From Acanthopleura granulata (taxonomy: Eukaryota > Mollusca > Polyplacophora > Chitonida > Chitonidae), in the NCBI GenBank assembly GCA_016165875.1, contig JABBOT010000007.1, positions 5,985,245-6,049,244 of the forward strand: a DNA stretch of 64,000 bases, in the 5' to 3' direction. Each line of letters opens with the position of its first letter. The stretch's first letter is position 1. This document shows, one piece after another, positions 26,201-36,745 of this stretch. Under the pieces are notes generated by a model. That model was not told the origin of the DNA and did no database searches. It saw only the letters and a program-made list of their open reading frames with translations. Position numbers and translations under genes: made by a program.

Positions 26201-29200
26201 TTCTGGGGCTGTTGTTGTTTAGCACAAGCTGGAATAGAACTGTTTTCTTAAACCATACATGTATTCTGATAATTTCCTGCCAGATGATATAATTTAGCTT
26301 CATAAAGCTGGTTTCATTTTTGCTTGTTGTGTCATTCCAAATACATGTACTATAGCAACCCTGTGCATTTGTGGCTGTATCTACAAGTACATATAGGCAG
26401 TTATATGTCATGGTAGAAAAGAGCATTTAGTTAGGAAGTACGTTATGTTTACCTTGAGACTATCCAGCTCTGTTTGATGTAACAAATTGACCTCTGGGAC
26501 ATTTCTTTCTGTCCACAGAACAGTTTGTTGAGTTGCAGTGTAAAAGAGTGTGATAAAAGACACTCAGAATTAAGATAAATAAATGTAAATTATAAAATTT
26601 CATGGAATACATCAGGGGGAGCAATGCATGTGCTCAGGAAATCTTTTTGTTCAAGTATAAATAAAACAAACTTTACTGTTTTCTTTTTCCTTTTTTCTTT
26701 CTTTTGGCTGTCAAAAGTGTACATGTACCTTTTGTAGGCGAGCAAAACATTAAGTTTATAGAGCCCAGAATTAATTGTTTATTCATAAACTCTTTCATTT
26801 TGTTACAGGTCCTGAGGACAAAGGTGTTGGGGAACTTGCTGAGGTGAAGCCCCATGTGCAGTCCAGTGCTATTGGTGGTGTCCCAGGTCTGCCAGATTTG
26901 AGGACAGCCAAACTCTTTGACAATTCATCCAGTGCTTGCCCTGAATCTCATGCAGATAGTGGAACAAAAAACATGCGGCTGCATAAACCTCCTGCCCCAG
27001 AGGCTACAGGGGTGACCAGTGTCTCCAGCAGCTCACCTCTTACCTACAAGTCTCACCCAGAGACAGTGCCTAGGCCAGCAACTGTTTCATCACATAACAA
27101 TTCTGCAAACTTTTCCCAAGGCTACTCCTCTTCTGTGGACACTCATTCAGTGAACTCTTATGTGTCTCAGTCTGCACCCTTGTCCTCTCACTGGAACGAC
27201 ACAGCTGTGTCTCGAACTCACAACACTGTGGCCACGGCCTCTGCACCGACCATCACTGAAAACTGCAGGCCCAGTGCAAACTTCGGGCGCGGCCCTGCTG
27301 AAGCTTTAAATTATAATCAACAGTATGTCAGTCCACAGAATGTTCAAATGTGCAATACCACCAGTTCTGTATCAGCTTCATCTTCTCTTGAGGCAGCTTA
27401 TGGCATGACCCAGCCGACAGCAGTGACTGTGACTTCAGACCCACATATGGTGAGAACACCTCACCCCAACAACACAACGCATGGTAGGACAGGAGTCTCG
27501 CAGTGTCCCATGAAACTGGCGCATGTGCAGAAAGTCAATGCCCAGGGCGATGTGAATGGTCCTGTAGAGTTTGGGGAACACAGGAACTCCCAGCGTGAAG
27601 TTGCCAACTGTCACAGCAATGACCATGGTTGTCAAGAAAGCGAGGAATGCATGGGCAAATCTGGTAGCGTTGCTGCTCATCCAAGCCTGCCAGTGATATC
27701 AGGGGACACTTTTGACCAGGAGTTGATAAAAAACTGCAATTCCAATGATCTTCAAGTGATTGAGGAGCATGCTGTACAAAGCTATAAATCTGCTGAACCA
27801 AGCCTTGCTGTGCAAAGAGGGATCTTAGCCGGTGGAAAATCTCCTGGTTTGCCATCAACTCGCCTTCATGCAGGCAGCCCTGATCATTTGAAAGGTTCTA
27901 ATGTGACCAGCATGTACACCAGAAAGTCTCCAACAAGCAAGTCAGGTGGAGGAGGAGGCAATATGCTTAACATGTTTGCGTCAGTTTTGCCTTTGCCCAA
28001 GCTTCTAACAGAGTCCATGCAGAAAGTGGTGAAGCCGTTGCCAGGATCAGCCAAAGACCCTGAAGGATCTGTGAAACTTGCTAGGCGAAACCAAGGACTT
28101 CCAAACTTACTAAGTCACAATACAGGCTCATCCTATTCGAAGTCTCCGCCCTTGGGCTATGAAACTGTTCAGGGTGCCTGCAGCGTTCTGACACCTCCCA
28201 AGAGCCCTGTGCGATTTGGTTCTGGAGAGGCTATGACCATGGGCTTACCAAAACCACAGTCTCCAAGAACTCGAAGTCCCCATGTATCCCCAGCACCTGG
28301 CAGCCATCTTCTTCCACTCAGCAACATGCCAATTTCTTCATCTTTCAACTCAGCAGCTCTGACACGCATAGCTGAGTCTCGTTTTCCAACTGATGGTTTT
28401 GATCGCAATGGACAGGACATTCCAAAACGTGAAACTGTTCAAGCAACTGACCCTTTGAACAATGGTCCTCCTAGCGCACAAGGCACAGTAGACAATGTCC
28501 ATGTTCAGTCTTGGAATGGTGCTAATACACAACCTTCTGGGCAGCAACAAATAACTTGTGAACAAACACCTGTAGAAACAACTTCTGCCAAAGTGGAAGC
28601 AACTACGGGTTCTGTGAGTGGAGTAGGCACAAGTGTTTCTGAAAGCAATACAATGACTACTGTAGTCACAACTGTGTCTGAATCCAGTGCACAGCATGAA
28701 TCTTCTGCAATACAGAACTTTAAGGCTGAACAGTGTGGCAAACAGGTGCAGACTGGGGTTTCAGAACATTCAGAAGGTCAAGAGGGACAAGATCTATGCA
28801 AGGCCAAATTGTCTTGCCCCTCACAATCTTCCATTATGCATCCTCTGTCGAGTGTTGAAACACCAGCTTGTGATCAAGCCACAGTAGGAAATACTGCCTT
28901 AGAGTCGAGTGTGGATAGTCCCAATGCTCAGATCGCACACACTGGGCAGTGTAAAGATGTTGGGGAGTCAAGTGGGGTCTGTTATAGCCCAGCTCTGTTA
29001 AGTGCAAAGTCTGAAGTACCAGTCCAAACCGATTATGTGGAGGCCTCCAATACTCACACTGAACAATCCTCTGACTTGCCACATAAAGTGGAACGAAGTC
29101 TGCAAACGGCAGCGGTTGAGGATAAACCTACTTTGGCTGTAGAGGAGGCCTCTGTGGCTTCTGGGGATTCCAAGGAAACAACACCAGCTTCTGGAGAACG

Positions 29201-32200
29201 CAAGGAAAGGGCATTGATATCTGGGGAGCCCCACGAAAAGGCATTGGCTTCTGTTCAGCCCAAGGAAATGACATCAGCTTCTGGTGAGCCAAGTAAAATG
29301 GCATCGGATTCTTTTCAACTCCAGGAAATGGCATCGGCGTGTGAGGAGAACAGAGAAATAAAACCATCTTCTGGGGAACCCAACAAAAATGCATCAGATT
29401 CTGGGGAACCCAACGAAAATGTACCAGATTCTGGGGAATCCAATGAAAATGCAGCATCCTCAACTTCTGAAGTTCCCCAGGAAAAGTCAGTAAAATCCAC
29501 GGAGCCCAATGGTAAACCATCAGCTGTTGGGGAGTCAAAAGCAGAGGTGCCATCTACTGATATGGAGTCCACACCTGGGTATGTATGCTGTCCCATTACA
29601 ATTCAGGTGCACACTTATCCATCAACAGCCGTCTTGCAGGAGTCTGATTCTTCAGTACTTCCTCAAGCACACCAAGAAGTCAATCTTCCGGAGAAAAATC
29701 TGTCTGAAGATGCTCCAGTTGAAGCTGTTCCAGTTGCAGAACTGAAGAGTGGTGAAGAAGAATCTGTGGTCAGTTCAGAAAACCAGGAACAAGAAATTTT
29801 AGCTAAATCTGCAGCGGATAAAACTGAAGGTCAAGACATGCCTGTTGAGCCAAGTATCCCTGAAGGTCTGAAGTCTGCTGATCCGCCCCTCCAAGTTCCT
29901 GCTGCTGAACCTGTGCTGTCTGCGACTGTTGTGGACTCTGGCCAGTCTGACCAAGCTGTCCAACCTAGTGTGTCTGGTGCCACAGAAATGTGTAATGAAT
30001 TGCATCATCCAACTGAAGATCACAAGTCAAGTCTTGATTCCAATACAGAGCGCATTTCTGATGTCCCCCAGAACACAGCACCAACAGCTGCTGCGGACGG
30101 CGCCTTGTCAAAGCCAGAGGAGGAACATCTGCGCCCACAGAGATCTGCGAGGAAACTCAGTGAATCAGAAATTCCTTTGATAACCAAGACACTGCGGGGT
30201 GGAAAGCAAATAGAAGGGGAAGCACCACGAGCAGGCCGAGCAATGAAAACCCCAAAACGGAAGGAAGAGGATAACGTCAACAAGGTTTCTCCAGAGGCTG
30301 AAGCCAGTCCACAATTGCGACAGAGGAGAAGCAGAAGACGCTTACCCGATGCTGATGGAAATACCGGTGAACACACGGCAGCCAAACGCTCACGAGTGGA
30401 TGGCCTGGATGAAGCCCACGGTGAGCCAGGTGAGCAGGATGGTGTGCTGATGGATGGGGAAAGCAATGACTCAGCATCCTGTGATCACAATGACGTAGGG
30501 GATTCAGCAGATCACGTGGCTGCAGAGGAAATTCATGTGGACAGTGCACATCCTGATGCTGAGCCCAAGAACAGTGGCGAGGACAAGTCTGGTATTAGGC
30601 AGCAAAAGGACACACGTCGAGGCATTGATGCTTCCAAACCGGTCCTACGGGACTCCAAGCGTGACGTCAAGCAGAATGCAGCAGGGACTGATAGTGATGT
30701 CAGAGGTCGGGGTAAGGCGTCAGAGCGGATGCTGAAAGCCAGTGAGGAGGAACATGTGACCAGAAGCTCGCGGCGGAACCGACAATCACCGTCAGGGGTT
30801 CTGGACAAAACAGCCACACCTGGTGAGTTGTTTTTCTCTTGTTGAAGTGATTGAATGATGTTTCTTCCATCTTTTTTTTTCCTTTTTTAATCTTGGATTG
30901 AGATATCAGTTGAGATCAGTGAAAATCTACATGTATTTTGCAGCCCAAACAATCTCTTATATTTATTTATTTGTTTGTTTTACATCCTATGAAAGAATTT
31001 TTCACTTGTATACATTGGCGACCAGTTTTGTGGAAGCTAGAAACCGAAGTGCCCTTGTTAAAATACTAGGCAAACGTGACATAGTGTGGCATATTGCTGA
31101 AAGGCATCTGGCCGTCAAATGTTACCCTGGAAAGAAAAATGCCTGACTGCTGATGATGGCTTTATGTCACCAAGGCCTCACAAATAACATTGGTGGAGGG
31201 GCAGTATATTTACTGTTGCACTTAAGAATTCTTCTAGTTATAGTATATTATGGGTGAAGAAAACTGTGCTACTGGGGTACATAGAAGTTGTCTGGTCAGG
31301 CTGGTATTCAGTCCGTGTATAGAATAAAAAACTCAATTTCTGGTTATATTTATTCATTTTATGTCCTTCAGTGTAAGTATTCAAGTACTGTATTTTACTT
31401 TACTGCGAGAGATAGACTGTAGTTTCCTTCTTTCTTATTCCCTCTCCCCTGACATCAGACTGCACATGTAGTACGCAAGTTTGAGTATTTGTTTTACTGC
31501 TGTAAGCCATTTTATCAAAGTTAAGTTGATTCAAAATGGATAGGCATATACATAAAAACACTGGCAAAAATATGACAACCTTGGCAGAGGTAATAAAAGG
31601 AAGCGAAGTACTCTGTGATGAGAGGTTGTCTGGTGGATATTCAAGCCTGTGAAACGCAATTCCTTGTTTCTGGTCAGAATGTTTGGAAGACTTGTGCAGG
31701 CGACAGAACAGTTTTCATTTTTCATCAATGTTATTGTACTAGATTGTGTGATAATGTAATCTTGTGTTACTGGTGGGAGCCTGACATATCCCAGTAACTG
31801 ATCATTGGTCTTTTGGTAAGTCTTGTGTTCTGTGTTTTCCAGCCAATCGTGAGAGATCACCTGTGTGTAGAACCCGGAACCGAACTCCAGATCAACAGGA
31901 GGGATCACCTGATCAACAATACAAACGCACAACAAGATCTACAAAACCCAAAGGTAGGTCGTCCTCAGTAAAGTTCCTTGCCATTCTCGGTTCAGTACAG
32001 GCCTCAGGTAGTGAATTTCTTGATTTCAGGATGCTTAGTGGTGACACTATGCAATTGACTGGGGTTTTGTGCCCATTTGCTACCGAGGTCAGGAGACCCG
32101 GGATCAATCCTGGGCCGGGTCATACCAAGGACTTTAAAAATGGTACTTGTTGCTGCCTCACTTGGCGTTCAGCACTGAAAGGTTAGAACAAGGAAACAGG

Positions 32201-32745
32201 ACTGGTCAGCCTGGTGTTAGTATAATGTGACTGGGCGAGGTGTCCTGTCTGGTGTCTTTGGCATGATGTTCCAGTGGTGACAGCATTTAGGCAGCATGAA
32301 CTCGGCCTGCCACAAGAAGACACAATATATATATATTCTGACGAATGTGGCTGGAAAATTGTGAAGTACGATGCGAAACCACAAGCATGTATACACACAT
32401 AAGTTTGTTAGCTCACTGGGCATAAGACGAATAGGCCAAGTGACTGGGTGGGGTGTTCTGTATGGTGTCTCTGCTACAGTGTTCTAAATGTTGACACTGT
32501 CGACACTTCAGAGTGATATGAAGTAATGTTGAGAACAAATTACAATGTTAAACTTCAAACAAACAAACAAAAATCAGTAGTATATGTTAAATATCGTTTT
32601 CTCTAGGATTGTGTGCAAACTTGATGGTAAGTACAGTGTATTATAACATACAAAAATTGATTAAATGAAAGGGACTTGTGTTATAGAACTCCCAGAGCCA
32701 GTAACCACGAACAGAAGGCGGCGGACTTCACGTGACCACAGGTAG
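11147..32745 (+). CDS. NCOA6: Nuclear receptor coactivator 6 (NCOA6) orthologue, five coding exons
   Basis: NCOA6 (also ASC-2, PRIP or RAP250) is a nuclear coactivator that binds receptors through LXXLL motifs and belongs to the KMT2C/D (ASCOM) histone methyltransferase complex. Exons 11147-11273, 17287-20376, 26809-30822, 31843-31953 and 32687-32745 total 7401 nt and give 2466 residues plus stop. Identification rests on residues 53-67, KVEPWNSVRVTFNIP, followed by LGVLAVQIEG, the hallmark of the NCOA6 N-terminal domain. It is supported by the receptor box PLLVNLL at 295-301, followed by a lysine-rich stretch at about 336-345, in the same order as in vertebrate NCOA6. Other LXXLL motifs are LRNLL (36-40), LSDLL (404-408), LPKLL (1468-1472) and LPNLL (1503-1507). 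The rest is low-complexity, Ser/Thr/Pro-rich and probably disordered, with a basic C-terminus. At about 2470 residues it is longer than my recollection of the vertebrate protein (about 2060). Every intron is GT-AG and phase 1. Confidence 0.93.
11274..17286 (+). other. NCOA6 intron between coding exons 1 and 2
   Basis: A 6-kb phase-1 intron with no further coding sequence that I can support. It holds a two-copy 19-bp tandem duplication (AAGCTGGAAACCCCTCACC, 14402-14439) and a fold-back element at 16247-16722. It ends GAATTCTCAG at 17286. Confidence 0.8.
16247..16722. mobile_element. Fold-back MITE bounded by TTAA, copy 1
   Basis: The ends are inverted copies of each other. The left end has AAAGACCAATAAAAAACTG and TATCTGAAAATAC. 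The right end has GTTTTCAGATACAGTTTTTA and AATTGTCTTTC, then ACGAGGTCTTTCCC. Both ends abut TTAA (16247-16250 and 16719-16722), the target-site preference of piggyBac-type transposons. There is no transposase frame. A related copy lies at 25521-25923. The class assignment is inference. Confidence 0.7.
17287..20376 (+). CDS. NCOA6: NCOA6 coding exon 2 (3090 nt)
   Basis: It codes for residues 43-1073 in part. The acceptor is TTCTCAG|AT, where the joined codon G|AT gives Asp43. The donor is ATCAGG|GTTTGT and the next joined codon is G|GT (Gly1073). The exon begins with the NCOA6 core block, then PPPPPYPHP, the PLLVNLL receptor box, the Lys/Arg run KKKRKKKKKK (a likely nuclear localisation signal) and an Ala/Glu-rich helix. 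The remainder is Ser/Pro-rich. The exon length is a multiple of three. Without splicing, the frame would end shortly after the donor, at 20405. Confidence 0.93.
20430..20700 (+). repeat. Dispersed tandem repeat family D, two units
   Basis: Two related units carry GCGAAACTTGGTTCAGGTGT and ACGAAGTTTGGTGGAAGTGT, each followed by AGAC(T/C)A(C/T)ATCA(A/G)GAT(A/G)CAT and then ATGTTAACATTTCCTTC. The same words occur on the opposite strand at 57080-57560. It is therefore a repeat family rather than a unique intronic sequence. Confidence 0.65.
22157..22346 (+). mobile_element. SINE family A, internally deleted
   Basis: It has the head GGCCTCTGTGGCTGAGAGG, then jumps to AATGACCCAGGGTTTCCC and TTTCCTCCCACTTTAATG, with the tail TAAAATTCCAGTCAAATG. 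The box B region and about 60 bp of the body are missing compared with the full copy at 9796-10046. Confidence 0.8.
25521..25923. mobile_element. Fold-back MITE bounded by TTAA, copy 2
   Basis: It shares both ends with the element at 16247-16722: TTAGTAAAAAGACCATTAAA on the left, and TTTTAATGGTCTTTTCACTC with TTTTTACGAGGCCTTTCCC on the right. The internal arms also pair: GGTGGGTTTTATGGACCATA (from about 25648) is mirrored by ATGGTCCATAAAACCCACC (from about 25769). TTAA lies at both edges and there is no coding capacity. Confidence 0.75.
26809..30822 (+). CDS. NCOA6: NCOA6 coding exon 3 (4014 nt)
   Basis: It codes for residues 1073-2411 in part. The acceptor is TTTTGTTACAG and the donor is ACCTG|GTGAGT. 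It is Ser/Thr/Gln-rich and carries two further LXXLL motifs (1468-1472 and 1503-1507), many Ser-Pro sites between about 1440 and 1560, a ten-copy decapeptide array (1857-1956) and a basic region with KRKEED, RQRRSRRRL and KRSR near the end. No catalytic domain is seen. Assignment to NCOA6 comes from matching phase with the preceding exon and from the coactivator-like composition. Confidence 0.9.
29160..29459 (+). repeat. In-frame 30-bp coding repeat, ten copies
   Basis: Ten consecutive 30-nt units each code for a decapeptide of the type SGEPNENVPD, with consensus S-G-E-P-x-E/K-x-A-S-x. Copies 8-10 are the most alike at the DNA level (TCTGGGGAACCCAAC), which suggests recent expansion at the 3' side. 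The array adds 100 acidic, probably disordered residues to NCOA6. Confidence 0.9.
30823..31842 (+). other. NCOA6 intron between coding exons 3 and 4
   Basis: A 1-kb phase-1 intron. It starts GTGAGT and ends TGTGTTTTCCAG. It contains a SINE family B copy near its 5' end (30958-31192) and no other recognisable feature. Confidence 0.8.
30958..31192 (-). mobile_element. SINE family B copy
   Basis: It begins on the + strand with TATTTATTTATTTG and GAAAGAATTTTTCACTTGTA, the shared SINE 3' tail read in reverse. It then leaves family A sequence and continues in the weakly conserved body seen at 39187-39524. It is diverged, so its limits are approximate. Confidence 0.5.
31843..31953 (+). CDS. NCOA6: NCOA6 coding exon 4 (111 nt)
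   Basis: It codes for residues 2411-2448 in part: ANRERSPVCRTRNR and onward to RSTKPK, which is basic and rich in Arg, Ser and Gln. The acceptor is TTTTCCAG and the donor AAAG|GTAGGT. Both flanking introns are phase 1, so the exon could be skipped without a frame change. Confidence 0.85.
32067..32330 (+). mobile_element. SINE family C, tRNA-headed
   Basis: A tRNA-like box B (GGGATCAATCCTGGGC) near the left end is followed by GGTACTTGTTGCTGCCTCAC, GGTTAGAACAAGGAAACAGG, GGTGTCCTGTCTGGTGTCTT and GACACAATATATA. The same order occurs inverted at 46497-46707 and partly at 53480-53625, so this is a dispersed family. It sits within the last NCOA6 intron. Confidence 0.7.
32425..32500 (+). mobile_element. 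SINE family C fragment
   Basis: CAAGTGACTGGGTGGGGTGT and TGGTGTCTCTGCTACAGTG repeat the middle of the adjacent copy at 32067-32330, ending in the words ACACTGTCGACACTTCAGAG. It is a truncated second insertion or a local duplication. Confidence 0.5.
32687..32745 (+). CDS. NCOA6: NCOA6 coding exon 5 (C-terminus)
   Basis: It codes for the last 18 full residues, LPEPVTTNRRRRTSRDHR, and the stop TAG at 32743-32745. The acceptor is TTGTGTTATAG. The joined codon G|AA gives Glu2448. The protein ends in a basic tail, as vertebrate NCOA6 does. The exon runs on into the 3' untranslated region. Confidence 0.85.
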
Positions 32746-34041
32746 TCCATTCCTGATCAAGACAAACCGAGCAGATCAAGGCGCGGCCTGAGGGAAAGTC
32801 CTGTGGTCATCTGTGGGACTCCACCTTCGTCTGACCCATGGGACTTCTGCGTATATGACTGGTTCAGTGTAAGGCAATGAACAATCCCTGCATTGGCTGA
32901 GACAACTCAGTTGTGTACATAGCAAAGATATCCTGTAGACGGACAACCTAGAAGCTGCTTTGTGATCCTCAGTACATATACAGACTCCTCCCAGATTCTT
33001 GGACTGCCCAGGTTATAACTCTGATCATGTATTCACAGAAGGCTGCTCTTTTGTTGAATTGTGGAAGAGTCTGTGGTAAACTTTTCTTGTGTGTCTTATA
33101 ATCTAACTCACTGGTCAAATTATCTATCCTTTGTTTTCTTTGTACCTGTGTGATACTAAGTTTTGTGTGGTATGCAGGGTGGAAACGTACCATGCAAAAC
33201 AAACCATTAAAGGAATTGAATCCTGGACAAAGGGGAAAGAACTCTGTATATTTATAACCGAGGGGAGATAACTTCCTCAACCTGAGCCTGGACTGTTTCT
33301 GCTCTGATTGCTCACTGCTTTGTAGTGAGAAAATGTGTTGGGGGATAATTTATGTGGTATACACGTTTGTTCTGCTGTTGTCATCGTGTTTTTGTTTACA
33401 GATTCTGTAGACTTGTTTTATTGTATCTGTGTTTGCGAGAGGCCTGTTGACGAGCCTCTAGTAAGGAGAGTGGCAAATCTTGATTCTGTGAGAATATATC
33501 TTGTATATAGGTATACATATTTGATCCCAGCTATTTAAGCAAATCTTGGTAGCAGATTTAACTTGTTTAATAGCATAAATTCATTGATGTGAGAATTGTA
33601 GGGACAGTTGCAGTGATATTTGCTGTTGATTTACTTCTCTAGCTTTGGCCTAGAATCTGTATATGTAATGTATAGCTATGAAGTAAGCCTACAGGTTTTT
33701 TCCAATACTCTGGGAGGTAGAGCAACAATTAATCACCAGATCTGCTGGATTCTGCTTCCAGTCTTCAATCATGTACATACTACTTGTAGATAGACCACCA
33801 ACTGTAGCTGTATCTTCCACTAATCATGACAATAAGCACGAGCTGGAAAATATTGGGAATTGTTTCTATAATACACCAAAAAATTTTCATCCTTTTTTTT
33901 TTCTCCCCTCTTTGGTGATAATTTTTGTTCCTATTATTATTATCTATATATTGTGATAAATGTGGCACATTTTGGAAGCATACTGCCGATAACTGCAGCA
34001 TAATGACTACTTCCTCTGTGGATACAGAGATTTCACATAGA

Positions 34042-34043
<2 letters not shown>

Positions 34044-34090
<47 letters not shown>
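34044..34090. repeat. (TA)n microsatellite
   Basis: An uninterrupted TA run of about 47 bp in the probable NCOA6 3' UTR. Such runs are length-variable. Confidence 0.95.
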
Positions 34091-34094
<4 letters not shown>

Positions 34095-34400
34095 TCAGAT
34101 AGGTCTCCATTGTTTTCACATAGGCCTATATTGTTTATATTTCAACATGCAGAGTGTGGATTTATAGCCTTCACGTTTACTTCATTGAGAATTTGTGTTC
34201 ATTTCATACATTTGGGGTAGATCCCAAACATAACTGTACAGATACTTGGTAGATCCAACTTATATACTGTAAAGTTGTATTTATCTCCTGTTTGATTAGG
34301 GAAAAAAAAACATAAAATCGAATGGTATTTGCCTTCATAAAGGGCAATTGCCTGAACTTTGAAGATGCATAAATTACAAGTCTGTGAACATGAATAATGA

Positions 34401-34406
34401 AATAAA
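34401..34406 (+). terminator. Polyadenylation signal AATAAA, NCOA6 candidate
   Basis: AATAAA is followed within 30 bases by the TG-rich stretch CCTTTTGATGGTCATGTTT, a plausible downstream element. It is the first convincing signal after the stop codon at 32745. Confidence 0.5.
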
Positions 34407-35006
34407 CCTTTTGATGGTCATGTTTATACAACATTGTAACCTTATTTCAGTGAATTACATGTTTCTTGTACTAATATTTGAGGATAAAACGATGTATGTA
34501 CGTATAGTGTGGTTGACAGATTTCACATTAACCCCTCCATTTCCACATCCCGCATCCTAGCTAATCAGTTAATAGTTACCTGTTCCTTTTTTTTTGTTGT
34601 TGTTGTTGTTGTTTCAGTTAAAGGTATGCCATCGAAATTCACAGACCATCATAGTTTTTGTTCTCGTCTCAGATCTCTTTGGTTCTGAAATCGCAGCAGG
34701 CTTTTTGAAGTTAAATCCGCTTATAAGACGATGGGTTGTTTAAATTCTTAGCCTCAGTCCTTGTTATGTTGCAAGAATTGCACCACCCCCCCAATGTTGG
34801 AATTTTCGACCTAATGGATTGTGCAGAATTTACCCAAAGTGTGCTGGCAATTTCTGGCTTGAGTTCAGCTGAGACTAGGGTGTGCTGATTGTACCTATGT
34901 AACACCAAATAGCCAAGAGAAACACACGCACTCGTACATTACCTTCTAACTCTTGGTTTCAGGTGTGAAGTCTGTATATTTTTTATTTTTATATTCAGTA
35001 TTTGTG

Positions 35007-35012
35007 AATAAA
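35007..35012 (+). terminator. Alternative polyadenylation signal AATAAA
   Basis: AATAAA followed by TGCAGTTCACATTTCCTGTA and then the T/G-rich run TTTTTTTTGTTTTTTG beginning near 35067. It could give a longer NCOA6 3' UTR of about 2.3 kb. Confidence 0.3.
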
Positions 35013-36593
35013 TGCAGTTCACATTTCCTGTAGATTTTCTGCCTTGCTTTGTTTTTCATTATGAGGTTTTTTTTGTTTTTTGTTCTTTGATCAAGCAGAG
35101 ACAAAATATATAAAGTTGATCAAGCTTAAACTAAACGTGATCTTGGCTATATGTGTGTTTATAGAGCAATCAGTGCTATTTAGACAGTGTTTTGTTTTTC
35201 GCTATTCAGGAGAACTCAAGTATTCAAAAAAGCCATTCAGATTTAAATTCAGCTTTCAGAAGATATTCAAGCCTTGCCACAGTTAACTTGATGTCATTGA
35301 GTAATTGAGCTAGAGCGGTACCTGGTGTCTTTGAGTACAATCCATTCCAACAAATATTCTACTTCCTTGACTTTAAAACTACCAGGTAACCCCAAACTTG
35401 ACATGGGTATGACTTGTGGACGGTGAAAAACCACGCATATGAGATTGATAGTCCTTGACAGATCTTTGAATCCATTGCGATGATTTAGCAGTGCCTTGTT
35501 TCAAACACTGTCCATTACAGTGCAAGGTGTTCTAGTTTCCTCCATGCATTGTCCATATGCCTCCATTGAATTCTGATATCGGTAGTCAAGACTGAATAAT
35601 TATCTTTCATTCACAAGAAATTTTGAGGAAATCATAAAACAACTTAGACAGGCCATCAAAGAGTTTGTTTCAGAAGACCCATGAATGCAAAACTCTAGCT
35701 GAACATATAAAATATTCAAATGTTTAATGTGGCATGGATTCTGATTCAGAAAAGAAATGTAAAGTCAGGACATTTGTAATTAACATACAAGCAGGACATA
35801 ACAATGGAATACCCCTCGTGTGTTATTGTGGTTTACATTTGTGCAAAACTAGAGCTCAGTATATGCAGAACTGTTAAAGTAAAAGACAGCTCGTGTTCTA
35901 AGTTTGCCAAAAAGGATGGACAATATTGTTTATTTTGTTAATGTATTTTTTCTAACAGCTACTACGACAGCAGAAACTGACATCTGACCGTGCTTCATTG
36001 GCTGGCATGAAACGATGTTGTCTGGGCTGTGACCTAATTATTCCAAAGCATGGAACACTCGTCACCTGAGACTGTAGTAAGCTGCAAGGGTTGTGTTGCC
36101 AATTTATGTATGCCAATTTATAACATGAAATGATCAAGAAAGTTATTTCTGCCACAACATATTCGTCTGGAAATACTTTCCAGTGTTGTTCACTCATGTA
36201 TTTGTTATAATTCAAAACATATAACATGAAAACACTGTACTGTCTCTATGTTATTACATGTTACATTAACTGTCAACTCAGAGCATTTATGTCACAGCTT
36301 ATAACCAGCTGATATCTCCTAGCTATCTGATTGGTAAATCCCTCCTAAGCGTAAAAGCATGGGCACCTTCAGATCCCCTGTCGGCAGCACAACACTCCAC
36401 ACTTTGAACAAAGACAATTCAACAATGAATTCATACAATTTCAAACAGGTTTTTACATTGAAGAGAGAATTTTATAGCCTTTTTAGTGAACAGTACCTCA
36501 GTCATGAGCTGTCTTTCACTTTAAACATACAACCCTAAACATTCACCTTAACAGTGCTTCAGCTCCTATTGGATGCTGACAATAAGGATATGA
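35013..36593. other. Intergenic DNA, nothing recognised
   Basis: AT-rich sequence with only short chance open frames on both strands. No repeat family or exon signature was identified. Confidence 0.55.
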
Positions 36594-36745
36594 TATTTAT
36601 TTGATTGGTGTTTTCTGCCGCACTCAAGAATATTTCACTTATACAAAAGCAACCAGCATTATGGTGGGAGGAAACCGGGCCGAGCCAGTGAGAAACCGCT
36701 GACCATACGCAGGTTGCTGGCTTACCTTCCCACATACAGCCAGAT
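36594..36745 (-). mobile_element. SINE family A, 5'-truncated
   Basis: In reverse orientation it shows TATTTATTTGATTGGTGTTT, ACTCAAGAATATTTCACTTA, CCAGCATTATGGTGGGAGGA and GCAGGTTGCTGGCTTACC. This is the 3' half of the family. The head with box A and box B is absent. Confidence 0.9.

Larger units (their letters stand above)
20377..26808 (+). other. NCOA6 intron between coding exons 2 and 3
   Basis: A 6.4-kb phase-1 intron. It contains a dispersed tandem repeat just after the donor (20430-20700), a SINE (22157-22346) and a fold-back element (25521-25923). Several short open frames occur but none shows family resemblance or a convincing pair of splice sites. Confidence 0.8.
32746..34425 (+). 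other. NCOA6 3' untranslated region (probable)
   Basis: About 1.7 kb of sequence with no long frame follows the stop codon, up to the first good polyadenylation signal at 34401. It includes a TA microsatellite (34044-34090). The true end is not visible and a second signal lies at 35007. Confidence 0.5.

Noticed and set aside
28169..30817. Many - strand open frames of 66-148 codons opposite NCOA6 exon 3
   Set aside because: They mirror a long coding exon with skewed codon use, and the repetitive one at 29128-29553 is just the reverse of the decapeptide array. No independent family resemblance.
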